Shown here: one piece after another, positions 1 through 11,435 of the stretch
Position numbering within the stretch: the first letter of the stretch is position 1
Layout of the letters: each line of letters begins with the position of its first letter
Assembly (NCBI GenBank): GCA_964035015.1
Contig: OZ036003.1
Coordinates: 4,454,407-4,518,406, forward strand
Length of the DNA stretch: 64,000 nt
Direction of reading: 5' to 3'
Source: Corallium rubrum
Lineage: Eukaryota; Cnidaria; Anthozoa; Scleralcyonacea; Coralliidae
The notes under the pieces: generated by a model
Database searches by the model: none
What the model was told of the DNA's origin: nothing
The model's input: the letters and a program-made list of their open reading frames with translations, nothing else
Program-made: the position numbers and the translations under genes

Positions 1-873
1 ATTAAATCCTTTCACAAGCCGGCGAATCGTTTTGGTTGTTGTGTTTTTTCTACTTTCGTAGCCAAGTCTTTTTTGTTCACTAAAATCCAACCAAAAGGAC
101 AGTTTAAACACGGTTACCCATACCAAGTTTATGTTTTCTGGGTCGTTGTTCTTTATTACTCAATAAAATTAAATGACTTGGTATTTTGATAATATAAAAG
201 GCCACAAAAAGTCAATTTAAAACTCAGTTTTGTTTTGAAAATTTTTCCCGCGCTTTTTTGCCGTGCTCCATCGAGTTATGGAGCACGCACGACAGCCAAT
301 CAAAAACGTTGCTATATCAAAGCTATGTTATAATAGCTTCTGTATGATATATATTTCTCAATCAGTGTTGTGCGTTAAATATTTCAAAAGAAATCTAAAT
401 TTCTGTAACACTTGTGAGAAGTCAATTTCCTGTTTATTTGTAATATTATTTCAAACAGTGGTTCGCACATTTTGGACATTTTAACAAGTTTAATAAAACG
501 CAGAATTTTGAACGATACATCAAATGAATGCTCATTCAACACGTATACGTACACCATATACTTCAACGATATGTAGTTCTGAAATTACTAGCCATCTTGT
601 TCCACAACTGACAAGATATCTCACCTCGGGCAACACGCCACTACAGTACTCACCGCTTTCCCTTTCGAAACCAGCATAAGCCACCAAATACTTGCTGTTC
701 AACTGCTGTTTGGTTCCAGAGGTTTGGTTCTTGACAAGTTTCAGTCGCCAGATAAAATTTGAAACCCTTCAAGGCTTTCGAAAGAACAAGGAATACAACT
801 AGCTACTGCTAGTCAATTATTCAACCAATGAAATGTCGATTTGAAACGGATTATCCCAGAGCTTTCGGTCGAC
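1..873. other. No gene seen; one short hairpin
   Basis: I see no convincing coding sequence, and the short open frames have no recognisable motif. A 9-bp perfect stem (GTGCTCCAT / ATGGAGCAC) lies at 263-286. The same hairpin recurs as CATCCATAACTCGATGGAG-type sequence near 20255-20285 inside a hAT-like element, so it is probably part of a dispersed repeat. Confidence 0.5.
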
Positions 874-2359
874 GCACGATCGAGAATCGCATAGAAAATA
901 GGCCACTTTCATGGGCAGGTCACGCGCGTGCTGGCTCACGTGAGTTGTCGGCCGAGCTTGATGAAATTTACTAAATTCTAAAAACGTACACGAAAACAGT
1001 AACAAGTGAACTGTCCATATATAGCCAAAAGCAAGATCAAGACAAAGAAAAAATCAATCAAAGTTATCCAATAGTTGAGATATTTATTCACCCTCCATAG
1101 TTGATTGGGTTTGTTTTGTGTCAACTCGTCACTTCGTCGTCAGTCGTCAAGTATAGTTTCCACGACTGATTTGAACTTTAAAATCCGTTTTAACTTGAGG
1201 TAAATTGGGTACACACATCTGCAAAAAAAACCAACCAGATCGCACCTTGTTCTTCGTCCAATTTTCCCGCCATATTTGATTTCAAGTCAGCAAATGCTTG
1301 ATATCCTACAATATCCCTAATATCCTCTTCAAAGGATCCATTATTTCCTTTATCTTCCTAATTTTATCGTATGAACCCACATGTACCACAATGCTCCTTC
1401 GCTCCTTATTCATCTCGCGCCAGCCCATGCGCCAGCCTCGCTTGGTCTCGCATGTACTGATGACGTTTACACGCAAGATATTCGTTCTACGCATGCGTAG
1501 CTAATGCAGGTCAGCCTGAATTAGGTCCCAGTCGACAGCGGCAATTTCCGATCGTGGGCACGGCCCGCGTGGGAAGGCGCTGGGAACGAGATTGGTTTGG
1601 GACCGACCCACGGTCGGAAATTGCGGCTGTCGACGGGGACCTAATCCAGGCTGACCTGTTGTAGCTGCGCATGCGTAGAACGAATATCTTGCGTGTAAAC
1701 ATCATCAATACACGCGAGACCAAGCGAGACTGGCACGAGATGAACGAGGACCGAAGGAGCGTTGTGGTACATGCGGGTTTATACGATAAAATTAGGAAGA
1801 TAAAGGAAAATAATGGATCCATTGAAGAGGATACTAGGGCTATTGTAGGATATCAAGCATTTGCGGACTTGAAATCAAATATGGCGGAAAAATTAGACGA
1901 AGAACAAGGTGCAATCTAGTATCGTAAACTTCCATGTTAAATGACTAAAAGCGGTCTGGTGTTTGTTGGCCGTTTACTACCACCAAAAGAAGTCGGGTTG
2001 TTGTTTTTTGGCAGATGTGTGTACCCAATTGACCTTTAAACCGGATTTTAAACTGTTCGAATCAGTCGTGGAAAGTGTACTTGACGACTGACGAAGTGAC
2101 GAGTTGACATAAAACAAACCCAATCAACTATGGAAGGTGAATAAATATCTCAACTATCAGATAACTTTCATTGTTTTTTTCTTTGTCTTGATTTTGTTTT
2201 TGGCTATATATGGCCAGTTCACTTGGAATTGTTTTGCGTGTGTGTTTAGAATTTAGTAAATTTCATCAAGCTCGGCCGACAACTCACGTGAGCCAGCAAG
2301 CACATGGCCTGCGAGCTGCACCATGAAAGTGGCCGATTTTCTATGATTCTCGATCGTGC
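874..2359. mobile_element. 1.5 kb foldback element with long inverted arms
   Basis: The left arm (about 874-1553) is matched in inverted orientation by the right arm (about 1609-2359) around a spacer of about 55 bp. Matching landmarks are GCACGATCGAGAATC at the outer ends, TTGATTGGGTTTGT-type sequence mid-arm, and CAGGTCAGCCTG at the inner ends. The arms have diverged by substitutions and small indels, so this is an old insertion. An open frame in the right arm (1671-1919) and its shadow in the left arm look like repeat sequence, not a gene. I found no clear target duplication, so the superfamily is unassigned. Confidence 0.75.
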
Positions 2360-2362
2360 TCT

Positions 2363-2609
2363 GCCTCGTACCCAGGCGTCTTTTTGGGGGAGGAGGGTGT
2401 CGCGCGAAGAGGCTGATGGGAAGAGGACCGACCCTAACAACAGCTGCGAGGGAGACTAGCCAAAAGACTGTACAAAAGACTTTTATGTATAAGAACTATT
2501 TTCTTTTATAATAACAGACAATTTCAACAATCGTTTTATCTGTAGTTTCAATTAAGAAATACCTAATGGGTTTCCATGTTTGGATAGCCTGACCCAAACA
2601 TGCACAGTA
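2363..2609. other. Fragment of a dispersed MITE-like repeat, otherwise nothing seen
   Basis: The stretch at 2363-2459 begins CCTCGTACCCAGG and ends GCTGCGAGGGAGACTAGC. The first motif is the terminal sequence of the element at 15047-17114. The second matches the inverted repeat of the 107-bp element at 30025-30131. This is probably a truncated or hybrid repeat; the rest is unremarkable AT-rich sequence. Confidence 0.4.
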
Positions 2610-2614
2610 AATTC

Positions 2615-3090
2615 CAAGGAGTAGAAATAACTCCATCAGTAGAGTTAAAAATACTCCACCAGTAGGAGTTAAATGGAGAAGAGTTACTTCAACTCGAAAA
2701 ATGGAGTAGATTCTAGTATTGTGGAGTTGAAATCACTCCCGAAACAGGAGTTGAAATTAATAGATTATAATGTACTCTGCCAGCGGAGTTGATTCAACTA
2801 CGCAAAGTTAAAATAACTCCATCAACGGAGTAAAACCAACTCCTTATTAGAGTTGAAAGTGCTCTTTCCTGCAAGAGTTGATATAACTCCTGAATAAAAT
2901 TTAAAATAACTCCATCAACAAAGTAAAATCAACTCCTTATTAGAGTCGATCGCGAAAGCACTCTTGCTTGCAAGAGTTGATATAACTCCTGAATAATAGT
3001 TAAAATTCTCCGTCAACGAAGTAAAATCAACTCCTTATTAGAGTAAAAAGTACTCTTTCCTGCAAGAGTTAATTTGACTCTTGAGTAATA
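2615..3090. repeat. Degenerate tandem repeat built on GGAGTT/AACTCC
   Basis: The block is packed with short inverted pairs of GGAGTT and AACTCC. Three better preserved units of about 92-98 bp start near 2815, 2907 and 3004. They share AACTCCATCAAC, AACTCCTTATTAGAGT, TGCAAGAGTTGATATAACTC and CTGAATAA. Earlier units are too degraded to delimit. Confidence 0.7.
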
Positions 3091-3228
3091 GAAGTAACAC
3101 TGCTCGTACTGGGATCTCACGCAATGCATTACAGTGGATCCAGGTTGGGAGTTTAACGACAATTGTCGTGTTAGTTGCAACAATTAATTATAACGTGTCC
3201 AGGCAAAATGTCAGACGTTGCTGGCCGG

Positions 3229-3600
3229 TGGGCCGAAAAAAATGGAAATTGCGCTAAATTTGCACGTTTGCAAATAACTTGCAAATTTGTTAAACTAAAT
3301 TTGCACGTAATTTGCTAATGGCTATGATGTGTTTTAAATTTGCACTCAAATACATTTGCAACAATTTTGCATATGAATTTGCGCATTTGCAAATTAGTTA
3401 CCAAATTTGAAATAAATTTGCATATGAATGTAAATTTATAGCAATTAATTTGAAAAGAAATTTGCACGACTTTGCACAATAGCTTATTCAACTTTGCTGT
3501 TTTTAATTTTGCAACATTTTGCTAATGCCTTTGCTCAAGTTAATTTTTAATGCAAATTCGTCATTAAATTTTCAACTTTGATGCCATTGCAAATATGTTG
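3229..3600. repeat. Low-complexity tract of TTTGCA/TGCAAA words
   Basis: AAATTTGCA, CATTTGCAA and their reverse complements recur many times at irregular spacing over about 370 bp, with no fixed period. I see no coding frame. It resembles a decayed minisatellite. Confidence 0.6.
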
Positions 3601-3764
3601 TAAAACTGAACGTTGCGAGCGTCTTCTATAAAAGTACAATTTTTAGGATGTTTTGATCAAAGCTTGACAAACTTACTAAATTATCAGAAACTGGTTAGGC
3701 TGAGCGCGTTCTTTAGAATTAACGCTACACCTGTATAAGAATATTTTGTCAACAATGAAAACAT

Positions 3765-3891
3765 AATAATTGTTAGTTGTTTGCTGTACAAGCTGTGTTA
3801 GTTAGTAATACTCAGAAAAACTCCGAGCTCTTTTTTTTTTCTGAGTATTACTAACTAACACAACTTGTACAGCAAACAACTAACAATTATT
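3765..3891. repeat. 52-bp-arm hairpin
   Basis: Arms 3765-3816 and 3840-3891 are complementary with about one mismatch, around a 23-nt loop that contains a T-run. The 13-bp word CAATGAAAACATA occurs on both sides (about 3753-3765 and 3926-3938). It could be a target duplication or a by-product of slippage. Confidence 0.8.
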
Positions 3892-3981
3892 ACTAACATC
3901 AAGCTGCAATTTCTGAAACTAACCAATGAAAACATAGTTTGGAATCTGGGCATCTCTTGTATAGTTGTTTGTTAGGAACCT

Positions 3982-4130
3982 TAATCAATCGATTAATCAA
4001 TCAATCAATTGATTGATTAATTACCGATCAATCAATCGCCGATCAATCAATCGCCGATCAATCAATCAATCAATCAATCAATCAAACTAATTAATTAATT
4101 AATTAATTAATTAATTAATCAATAACAATT
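3982..4130. repeat. (ATCA)n / (TTAA)n microsatellite
   Basis: A run of ATCAATCA units with interspersed GATTGATT and CGATCAATCAATCG words grades into ATTAATTA units near 4085-4120. Confidence 0.9.
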
Positions 4131-4289
4131 AATCAACGGTGCCTTGTTTATTCAGATAACAAAAACCAAAAATAATATAACCCTATGTTCTGGACGTAGA
4201 ATGACAAAAATTGTAACCTATCCTACCAAGAAGATACCCAATATAGCCTGTATCCTACAGCACCCCCTGCACAACAGGAAACAACACGA

Positions 4290-4622
4290 ATGCTAAAATA
4301 TGCTTATACACAACATGCTTCTACAGAAAGGCATTTGAGTAAGTATGGAAAAGTATGCTTTTTGCGGCAGTGCTGTCGTAATTCGATGTTTCCATCGATG
4401 CGTCATGAAGTCGGAGCCTGCATGGGCTGGACAATGAAAGATGGACATCTGTCACCAAAACTTGTGTCACCGGCTCCAATTCCACACTCATGCAACGACA
4501 TTGTAGCATGTGGATGCATAAAAGGGGGTAATTCACAACGTTGCAGCTGCAGGAAGGGAAAGCTGACATGCACTGGAGCCTGTAAGTGTGCGGACAGTGA
4601 CAACATTTGCATGAACAAATAA
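4290..4622 (+). pseudogene. Cysteine-rich CXC-type C-terminal fragment
   Basis: The frame encodes 110 residues. Its last 45 are a cysteine cluster of CGC, CSC, CKC and single Cys residues spaced as in Tesmin/TSO1-like CXC domains. It is preceded by a GW..KDG.L segment and a PAP stretch that commonly precede such clusters in multicopy invertebrate proteins. The N-terminal third looks frameshifted or unrelated, and I see no upstream exon. The fragment sits just upstream of the BEL/Pao insertion. It is likely the broken 3' end of a repetitive, possibly transposon-associated gene. I recognise the cysteine pattern, but a precise family name is inference. Confidence 0.45.
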
Positions 4623-4817
4623 GGCTGTAAGAAATACATACTTCTCAGAGTTGTTCTGTGAAGATTGTGACTATACAGATGGCCACTAAATGTAATAGTA
4701 TAGGCATGCATTCACTAAATGTTACATAATAGGCCAGACAACATGCATGGGTTTCTACTGTATATGTATATAATGTGACTTACAGTATGACTTACAGTTC
4801 ATTATAGACTTATTATC
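4623..4817. other. Nothing recognisable
   Basis: AT-rich sequence between the CXC fragment and the retrotransposon. ATGACTTACAGT-type words recur near 4770-4800. Confidence 0.4.
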
Positions 4818-4822
4818 ATACT

Positions 4823-5061
4823 TGTAAAGAACGTTAATACCGGAAGCACGCGAGTGTTGAATTTGACGATCGCTTCACGTTAGGTTGTTTATGTTTTTTG
4901 ATTGACATGTTTTTGTAACGTCACGAGTACGTTGTCAGTTTACGTTTTGAACTCGAACCGTCGAAGCCAGTGCTCGAACCTCGAGGACTTTTCTTATATT
5001 TGTTCTGTTTATTGTATTATTATTTTGTATATTTGTATTAAATAATGGAAAGTCTATTACA
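4823..5061 (+). repeat. 5' LTR of the BEL/Pao element (239 bp)
   Basis: It begins TGTAAAGAACGTTAAT and ends TCTATTACA. It aligns over its whole length with the 3' LTR, differing by several small indels and substitutions. Confidence 0.93.
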
Positions 5062-5079
5062 TGGCGCCCAACGTGGGGC
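5062..5079 (+). promoter_or_regulatory. Primer-binding site candidate
   Basis: TGGCGCCCAACGTGGGGC follows the 5' LTR directly. It starts with TGG, as expected for pairing with a tRNA 3' CCA end. I do not assign the tRNA. Confidence 0.75.
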
Positions 5080-5141
5080 ACTGGCTTTAACCGAACGACT
5101 GTGAAACGACCGTGTGGTGTTTTGCAACGATTTGAATCCAA

Positions 5142-6377
5142 GTGTGTCAATATGTCGAACGAGAAGACTGTCTAAAGAGGCTACGAGCGATTCGATCTGG
5201 AAATCGTAGTGTAGGGATGAATCGGCCAAGGACCGATTGTCTACGATTTGCAAATTTACTGAACGAGAAAATCAACCGATTGAAAGAACTCGACGAGCAA
5301 GTGTTGGAGTTGTGCGACGTAACCGACATTGAACAAGAAATTGAAGAAACCGAAGATATCTTTTCCCGAACGAGTGATGTGAGACGAGAAATAACGAAGT
5401 TTACGAGTCATCAGATCGATAAATCGACGAAAACCCCGGTCCTTGTTACTGTGGATGCAACGAAAGCAAAACAAACGACCTCTGTGGTTCATACAGAATC
5501 GAGCGACGAAGCGAATTTGGTTGGGGTGTCACTCAACCAAACAACGAAAGAAACCAAGCAAACATCATCGCCTAGCAAGAATACGCGGCCAAGTGCAAAA
5601 TCGAAACTACCCAAGCTCGTTTTACCAAAATTCAAAGGTGATGTAACCAATTATCAAACGTTTTGGCAAACATTTGAAAGTGCGGTGCATAACAACACTG
5701 AACTAACAACGATTGACAAGTTTAATTATCTGTTTTCATTGTTGGAGGGACAAGCTCTTCGTTCGGTAAAGGGTCTTGCCATAACCGAAGATAATTATCA
5801 AGCCGCCGTCGACATACTACAGGAACGTTTCGGGAAATCCCAACAAATAATTTCTGCCCACATGGATGAACTCCTAAAAATACCTCCTTGCGCTGGGGAC
5901 AAGGCTAATCAATTGCGATTTGTTTACGACAAGGTGAGTGTGAACGTGCGTGGATTGGAAGCTTTAGGAGTACAGTCAGAGCAATATGGAAGTTTATTGA
6001 TACCGGTGATAATGTCGAAACTGCCGAGCGACGTTCGCCTGCAAATAGCTCGAAATACTGATAAGGACGTGTGGGTGATGAGAGATTTATTAGAGATTAT
6101 CAGGAAAGAAGTGGAGGCGCGCGAATTAAGCGAGCAAGTGAAAGCGAACGAGAGCAAGAAAGTACCGCCGTCTTCGAAGAATTTTCCCGGCAAGAATGGT
6201 TTTCTAATTAAGTGCGCGTTTTGTGGAAAACATCACTATTCTGCTTCATGCGAGACAGTTGTACAAACAAATGAACGAAAGGGCATATTACGACGCGACG
6301 GTAGGTGTTTTGTTTGTTTACGATTTGGGCATCGCAGTAACGAATGTTATACCGTCCCGAAAGTGTCGCCACTGTGA
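5142..6377 (+). pseudogene. gag: BEL/Pao gag-like region (capsid and zinc knuckles)
   Basis: The open frame gives 411 residues. Residues 1-90 hold a charged, coiled-coil-prone region. Residues about 155-330 match the gag segment known as DUF1759 in Pao elements, with LPKLVLPKFKGD near 156 and a YQTFWQTFESAV block. Two zinc knuckles follow: C358-C361-H365-C370 (CX2CX3HX4C) and C389-C392-H397-C402 (CX2CX4HX4C). The frame ends right after the second knuckle. A third knuckle (CRHC...H...C) continues in the next frame, so a one-base frame change near 6350 separates gag from pol. BEL/Pao elements normally use a single gag-pol frame, so this is more likely damage than programmed frameshifting. The true start is uncertain: an ATG at 5152 in another frame hits a stop within eight codons. 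Confidence 0.85.
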
Positions 6378-8799
6378 AGGAGCACATCACCAGTCGATAT
6401 GTGATAAACTTTCGACCAGAATTTCTGAACCGAAGCTGCCAAGTAATGATACTAAATCAACTAAGAACGACCAAACGACTAAGCCAGGGGCTACAATTCC
6501 GAGCAGTGAGAACACTGTGACTGCCAATCAAACCTCAACGACCGCGACAACTCGAACCAAAAGCAAGGTTTTTCTACAAACAGCAACGACATACGCCTGT
6601 TCTCAAAACACAGCTACATTGGTACCCGTAAGAGTTTTGATGGACAATGGTAGTCAGCGATCTTACGTTACTGAATCCCTGAAGGAAAGACTTGGTCTTG
6701 TTCCTGAAAAGACGGAGGTTTTAAATTTGAATACATTTGGTGACGACCAGTTTAGAAAGCAACGGTGTGACCGAGTATACGACTACAGCTACAGGGAAAG
6801 ACCAAGGACATTGAAATATCGGCACTTTGCTTCCCAAAGATTTGTTCTCCTCTGTCAACAACGCTAGATATCAGTTGCTATCCCCACTTGGAGGGGTTGG
6901 TTCTCGCAGATGAAAGCCTGCATGCTTGATGATTCTGTGCCAAACATTGACACCCTAATTCGCTCCGATTGCTATTTTGACATCATCATGGGAGAAATAC
7001 GACGAGGAGACAAAGGCCCTGTTGCAGTGGAAAGTGAATTTGGTTGGCTGGTGTCGGGAAATGCTCAAGCAAGGAATTCTGCTGGAAGACAAGAGGCAAC
7101 TACCAATCTCATTGTGGAAGGCCCAGAACATGTTTACCCTCACAAACTTTTTGTGAGCAATGAAAACGAAGAGTTAACCGATGCTGTACGTGAATTCTGG
7201 AAAACAGAATCGATAGGAATTCTCGAGTCCAGTCAAGCAACTGAAAGTGAATTTCTGAGAGATGTGCAATTTGATGAAATTAGCCAACGTTATCAAGTGA
7301 CTTTGCCATGGCAAGAAGGGTGTATGCCAGTATCGAACGGTTATTCATCATGTGTCAAGCGATTGCGACAGGTTCATTCACGTTTGAAGAATGATCAAGA
7401 ACTTCTTAAAGAATATGACCACGTTATTCAACAGCAACTGGAGTCTGGAATTATCGAAAGGGTTTCAGAACCACCAGGACTTGATGGGTCAACTCATTAC
7501 TTACCTCACCATGGGGTTGTGCGTCGCGAAAAGCTTACTACAAAAGTACGCGTGGTTTTCGATGGATCAGCCAAGCATGGAACGACTGCGTTATCTATCA
7601 ACGAGTGTTTGGAGAAGGGGCCAAACTTGGTACCACATCTTTTCGATGTATTGGTGAAATTTAGAGGATATCCTATTGGAATCGTGGCTGACGTGGAAAA
7701 GGCTTTTCATCAGATCCAAATAAATCCGGACGACCGAAGAATACTTCGTTTCTTGTGGTTTGATGACGTTTCAAAGGAACAGCCTGAAATCGTGCAGTAC
7801 CAGTTTTGCCGTCTGGTGTTCGGACTCACACCTAGCCCAGCTATTTTGTCATCCCTTATACAGTATCATTTGGAGCTCAACGAGGAGAAAGAACCACACA
7901 TCACATCACTATTGCAAGATTCGTTTTATGTCGATGATTTTGTGGGTGGTTCCACGGATGATTGTCAAGCCCTTGAGATTTACGAGAAGTCCAGTAAAAT
8001 TATGAAAGATGGTGGTTTTACATTACGAAAGTGGATCTCTATTTCAAAGGCTTTCCGAGAAAGAGTGGCTGTCGACCAGCAAACACTGAGACCTCAAGAA
8101 GAAGAGTTAACGACGATAGAATCCCTCGGGAGCGAAGGAGATGTTGTGGTCAACGACTGTGTGTTGAAATCTTGCTCAAACGAAAGTTACCAAGATACCA
8201 CCAATCCTTCAAAGGACAGGCAGCCTGAGAACAACGCGTCAATGAAAAATGAAGAATGCTCTATTAAGATTCTTGGTGTTTCTTGGAATGTGGAAACAGA
8301 CGAATTCGAATACGATCTGAATAACTTGGGGGACTACGCGTAAACCTTTCCTTTGACCAAGCGATCTGTCCTACGACTATCAGCCAAGATTTTTGACCCG
8401 TTGGGCTTTCTAGCTCCGTTTACCATCGTGATGAAGATGCTTTTCCAGGTGTTGTGCATAGATCATATTAACTGGGACGATCCATTGGTCGGCGAGTCGT
8501 TAGTTGCTTGGAACCGAATTATTTACGATCTTTCTGCCTTGAAGCCTATCAGAATACCACGATGTTACTTCAGCAACGCCATCACGGGAAACCCTGTAAG
8601 TAGTGAACTTCACGGATTTTGTGATGCGTCTTTGAAAGCGTTCGCCGCCGTGGTTTACTTACGAACAGTGCACAAAAACGGAGAAATCGACGTAAGTCTA
8701 GTGGCATCAAAAACAAGAGTGGCGCCTATGAAGAGGCAATCAATTCCGCGGCTTGAATTACTAGGAGCCAATATCCTCTCTCGTTGGTTCGAAGCATGA
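6350..8799 (+). pseudogene. pol: BEL/Pao pol: protease, reverse transcriptase, start of RNase H
   Basis: The region starts with the third zinc knuckle. A retropepsin-like MDNGSQRSYV motif follows near 6640-6670, then the reverse transcriptase. In the 6910-8343 frame the catalytic residues are visible as VADVEKAFHQI (Asp near residue 261) and YVDD (residues 340-343). A QFCRLVFGLTPSP motif lies between them. The frame slips near 6775 and returns near 6925, so about 150 nt of protease-RT linker is readable only in another phase. An in-frame TAA interrupts the protein at 8341-8343, just before a conserved KRSVLRLSAKIFDPLGFLAP block. A GFCDASLKAFAAVVY segment and an LELLGA motif mark the beginning of RNase H. 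The coding sequence then stops abruptly at about 8797. Confidence 0.88.
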
Positions 8800-9487
8800 A
8801 GCGTTGTTTAAAGGAAACTGTTGGCCGAGCGTCGTTATCTTTCGAAGAATTGTGTACAGTATACTAATCGAGATAGAGGCCACCTTGAACAATCGACCGT
8901 TGACATATGTGTATGATGATGAACAAGGCATTTCGTATCCGCTGACGCCTTCAGCACTTATATATGGTCATACCATCGCCACCACGCCGAATGACAAGCA
9001 GTTTGATATGATCAGTACAAATCAATCGCTCATTCGAAGAGAAAAGTATCATAGACGTCTGCTGAATCAATTTACCAACCAATGGAGAACCGAGTATCTA
9101 TTGGGGTTGAGAGAATTATCGAAGGTATCCAGTGGATCAGATGAAAGCGTAATCAAGGTGGGAGACATTGTCATATTAAAGACCGACAAGTCAGCGCGTT
9201 CGTTTTGGAAATTAGCAAAGGTGGAGGAGCTGATCCCAAGTCGTGACAACGTGGTTAGAGCTGCGAGAATACGTGTAATGAACGAGAGTGGAAGGTCAAC
9301 ATATTTACGACGGCCCATACAGTATCTGATTCCGTTGGAGTTACATTCTGTACCTGAACAAGGAGATCAAGTCCCTGAAGTACCCGTGGAAGAACCTCAA
9401 GCCATGGAGCAGACGGCAAGGGAAGACGCAAGACCGAGGAGAAATGCCGCTATAATTGGGGAATTGTTAAGAAAGAATCAAGTCTGA
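8800..9487 (+). pseudogene. BEL/Pao integrase C-terminal tail after an internal deletion
   Basis: The readable product resumes at the end of the integrase core (an EIEATLNNRPLTY motif) and continues into the C-terminal region typical of Pao integrases (VGDIVILK, YLRRPIQYLIPLE). The remainder of RNase H, the zinc-binding module and the D,D-35-E core are absent, so the junction at about 8797-8803 marks a large internal deletion, probably around 2 kb by comparison with family length. A two-base insertion near 8863 also breaks the frame just before EIEATLNN. The last 40 residues are acidic and proline-rich, then RPRRNAA, as is common before the 3' LTR. Confidence 0.85.
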
Positions 9488-9564
9488 AGATCGAACACTA
9501 AGTTTCATATTGTTTTTACATTGTTAATTTATCATTTATGTACCATAACTAATACCCTTGGGAG

Positions 9565-9816
9565 TGTAAAGAACGTTAATAATACCGGAAGTAGGCTACG
9601 CGAGTTTTGAATTGACGATCGCTTCGCGTTAGGTGTTTATGTTTTTTGATTGACAAGTTTTTGTAACGTCACGAGTACCGAGTACGTTCTCAGTTTACGT
9701 TCTGAACTCGAACCGTCGAAGCCAGTGCTCGAACCTCGAGAACTTTTCTTATATTTGTTCTGTTTATTGTATTATTATTTTGTATATTTGTATTAAATAA
9801 TGGAAAGTCTATTACA
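9565..9816 (+). repeat. 3' LTR of the BEL/Pao element (252 bp)
   Basis: TGTAAAGAACGTTAATAATA...TCTATTACA, followed by the duplicated target ATACT. It is 13 bp longer than the 5' LTR because of short duplications such as ATA and CGAGTAC. Confidence 0.93.
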
Positions 9817-9821
9817 ATACT

Positions 9822-10595
9822 CATCATACTCATATATGACCTCATCAGTACTCTATGGGCAACACGCAGCTCGACTAACTGTATCCAAGAACGAGACCTT
9901 GGAGTGTGGATCGCGTCTGATCTGTTGTGGAAGAAGCAGGTGGAATCTCAGAGAACGAAAGCCAACCAGATATTGGGGTACGTGAAGAGAACAACAAAAA
10001 GCGTAAAATCTCTTACCACAAACGAACAATCTATCTAACAATTGTTTGTGCTCATCTTGGTTACGCGACGCAAGTTTGGGCGCCTCAAACTGTAGAGCTC
10101 ATTAAGAACATTGAACGGGTTCAGCGACGTGCAACTAAATATATTCTCCACCTACCATTTAACTGCGACGTCTCAGTCATATAAAGACAGATTAATTCAA
10201 GCTAATCTAATCCCATTGGCATGAGTACTTGGACATGGTATTTTTCTTCAAAATTATTAATAAACTTGTTTATTTGGACAATACCTCCTTACCGAAACCA
10301 AAGACATCTCAGAGACTGACACGTTCTTCCAGTAAAATGGTTGGTACAACCTTTGAAGAGCGACTGTGCAGAACATCAACGTACAGCAGATCATATTTGA
10401 TACGATCAACGCGGACATGGAACGCGCTACGAAAGGAAATACCCCGTAACACACCTTCTCTTGCTACTTTTAAAACTATACTGAAATATACTACTACTCC
10501 GCTCTTTGCTCAACATTCGACCCTGACGATCCACGTACACGGAAGACAGCCTGTGTTAAGTGTAATTGTGCTCGTAGTCTATTAGTTTCTGATTC
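9822..10595 (+). pseudogene. CR1-like LINE reverse transcriptase C-terminal remnant
   Basis: Pieces of one protein can be read across several frames. A DLGVWIASDLLWKKQV block lies near 9897 and a QVWAPQTVELIKNIERVQRR block at 10070-10130. A KMVGTTFEERLCRTSTYSRS to RTWNALRKEIPR block lies at 10337-10440. An ending encoding TFDPDDPRTR and paired cysteines lies near 10518-10570. This order is the thumb and C-terminal region of CR1-group non-LTR reverse transcriptases. No catalytic palm motif remains, and frameshifts and stops are frequent. Its 5' end abuts the retrotransposon target duplication; a satellite array begins immediately downstream. Confidence 0.75.
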
Positions 10596-10619
10596 TTGTT
10601 GTTATTAAACCTCGCCCAA

Positions 10620-11170
10620 TTTATTATTTATTTATTTATCTATTCATCTATTCGTCTATTCGTCTATTCGTCTATTCGTCTATTCGTCTATTCGTCTATT
10701 CGTCTATTCGTCTATTCGTCTATTCGTCTATTCGTCTACCCGTCTACCCGTCTACCCGTCTACCCGTCTACCCGTCTACTCGTCTACCCGTCTACCCGTC
10801 TACCCGTCTACCGGTCTGCCCGTCTACCGGTCTACCCGTCTACCCGTCTACCCGTCTACCCGTCTACCCGTCTACCCGTCTACCCGTCTACCCGTCTACC
10901 CGTCTATCCGTCTACCCGTCTTATTCACATCTATTCATCTATTCATCCATTCATCCATTCATCCATTCATCCATTCATCCATTCATCCATTCACCGATTC
11001 ATCCATTCATCCATTCATCCATTCATCCATTCATCCATTCAGCCATTCAGCCATTCAGCCATTCAGCCATTCAGCCATTCAGCCATTCAGCCATTCAGTC
11101 ATTCAGCCATTCAGCCATTCAGCCATTCAGCCATTCATCTATTCATCTATTCATCTATTCATCTATTCAT
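10620..11170 (+). repeat. Mosaic 8-bp satellite array, block 1
   Basis: Runs of related 8-mers follow one another: TCTATTCG (about 10640-10737), TCTACCCG (about 10738-10920), CATTCATC (about 10940-11040), CATTCAGC (about 11040-11135), then CTATTCAT to 11170. Each sub-array is nearly uniform and differs from its neighbour by one or two positions. That suggests stepwise mutation and re-expansion. The open frames across it are periodic artefacts. Confidence 0.95.
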
Positions 11171-11435
11171 GGAATTCTCTGCCTGACTCATTGAAAAATG
11201 AGCCATCATTAACCAAATTTAAAAAGAGAATTAAACCACACATTCTGCATTGACAACCCTTAGTTTAACCCTTAGTTTATATATTGTTTATATTTCATTT
11301 AATGTATTTTTAAAAAAGACCAAAAATATATTTTGTAAATAGATACACGGCTTCTAGGTAGACCAAATTTAGATAATTATTATTGTAATATTTAAATTTG
11401 ATAGAACTACCGTGTTTAAAATAAACTTTTTATCT
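11171..11435 (+). pseudogene. LINE 3' end, copy 1
   Basis: The start encodes the WNSLPDSLKNEPSLTKFKKR ending typical of non-LTR reverse transcriptases, then a stop and about 190 bp of AT-rich 3' untranslated sequence. It ends ATAAACTTTTTATCTTATC and grades into the next 8-bp array, which may be the retrotransposon's tail repeat. Confidence 0.75.

Larger units (their letters stand above)
4823..9816 (+). mobile_element. BEL/Pao LTR retrotransposon, defective
   Basis: Two LTRs starting TG and ending CA bound an internal region with a primer-binding-like sequence, a gag with two zinc knuckles, an aspartic protease, a reverse transcriptase with YVDD, and an integrase C-terminal tail. The 5-bp flanks match exactly: ATACT at 4818-4822 and at 9817-9821. 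BEL/Pao elements typically make 5-bp duplications. At about 5.0 kb it is shorter than usual for the family because much of RNase H and the integrase core is missing. At least four frame breaks and one internal stop make it non-autonomous. LTR differences suggest an old insertion. Confidence 0.93.

Noticed and set aside
6350-6380. Programmed ribosomal frameshift between gag and pol
   Set aside because: I see no clear slippery heptamer or stem, BEL/Pao elements usually have one frame, and other frame breaks in the same copy show general decay.
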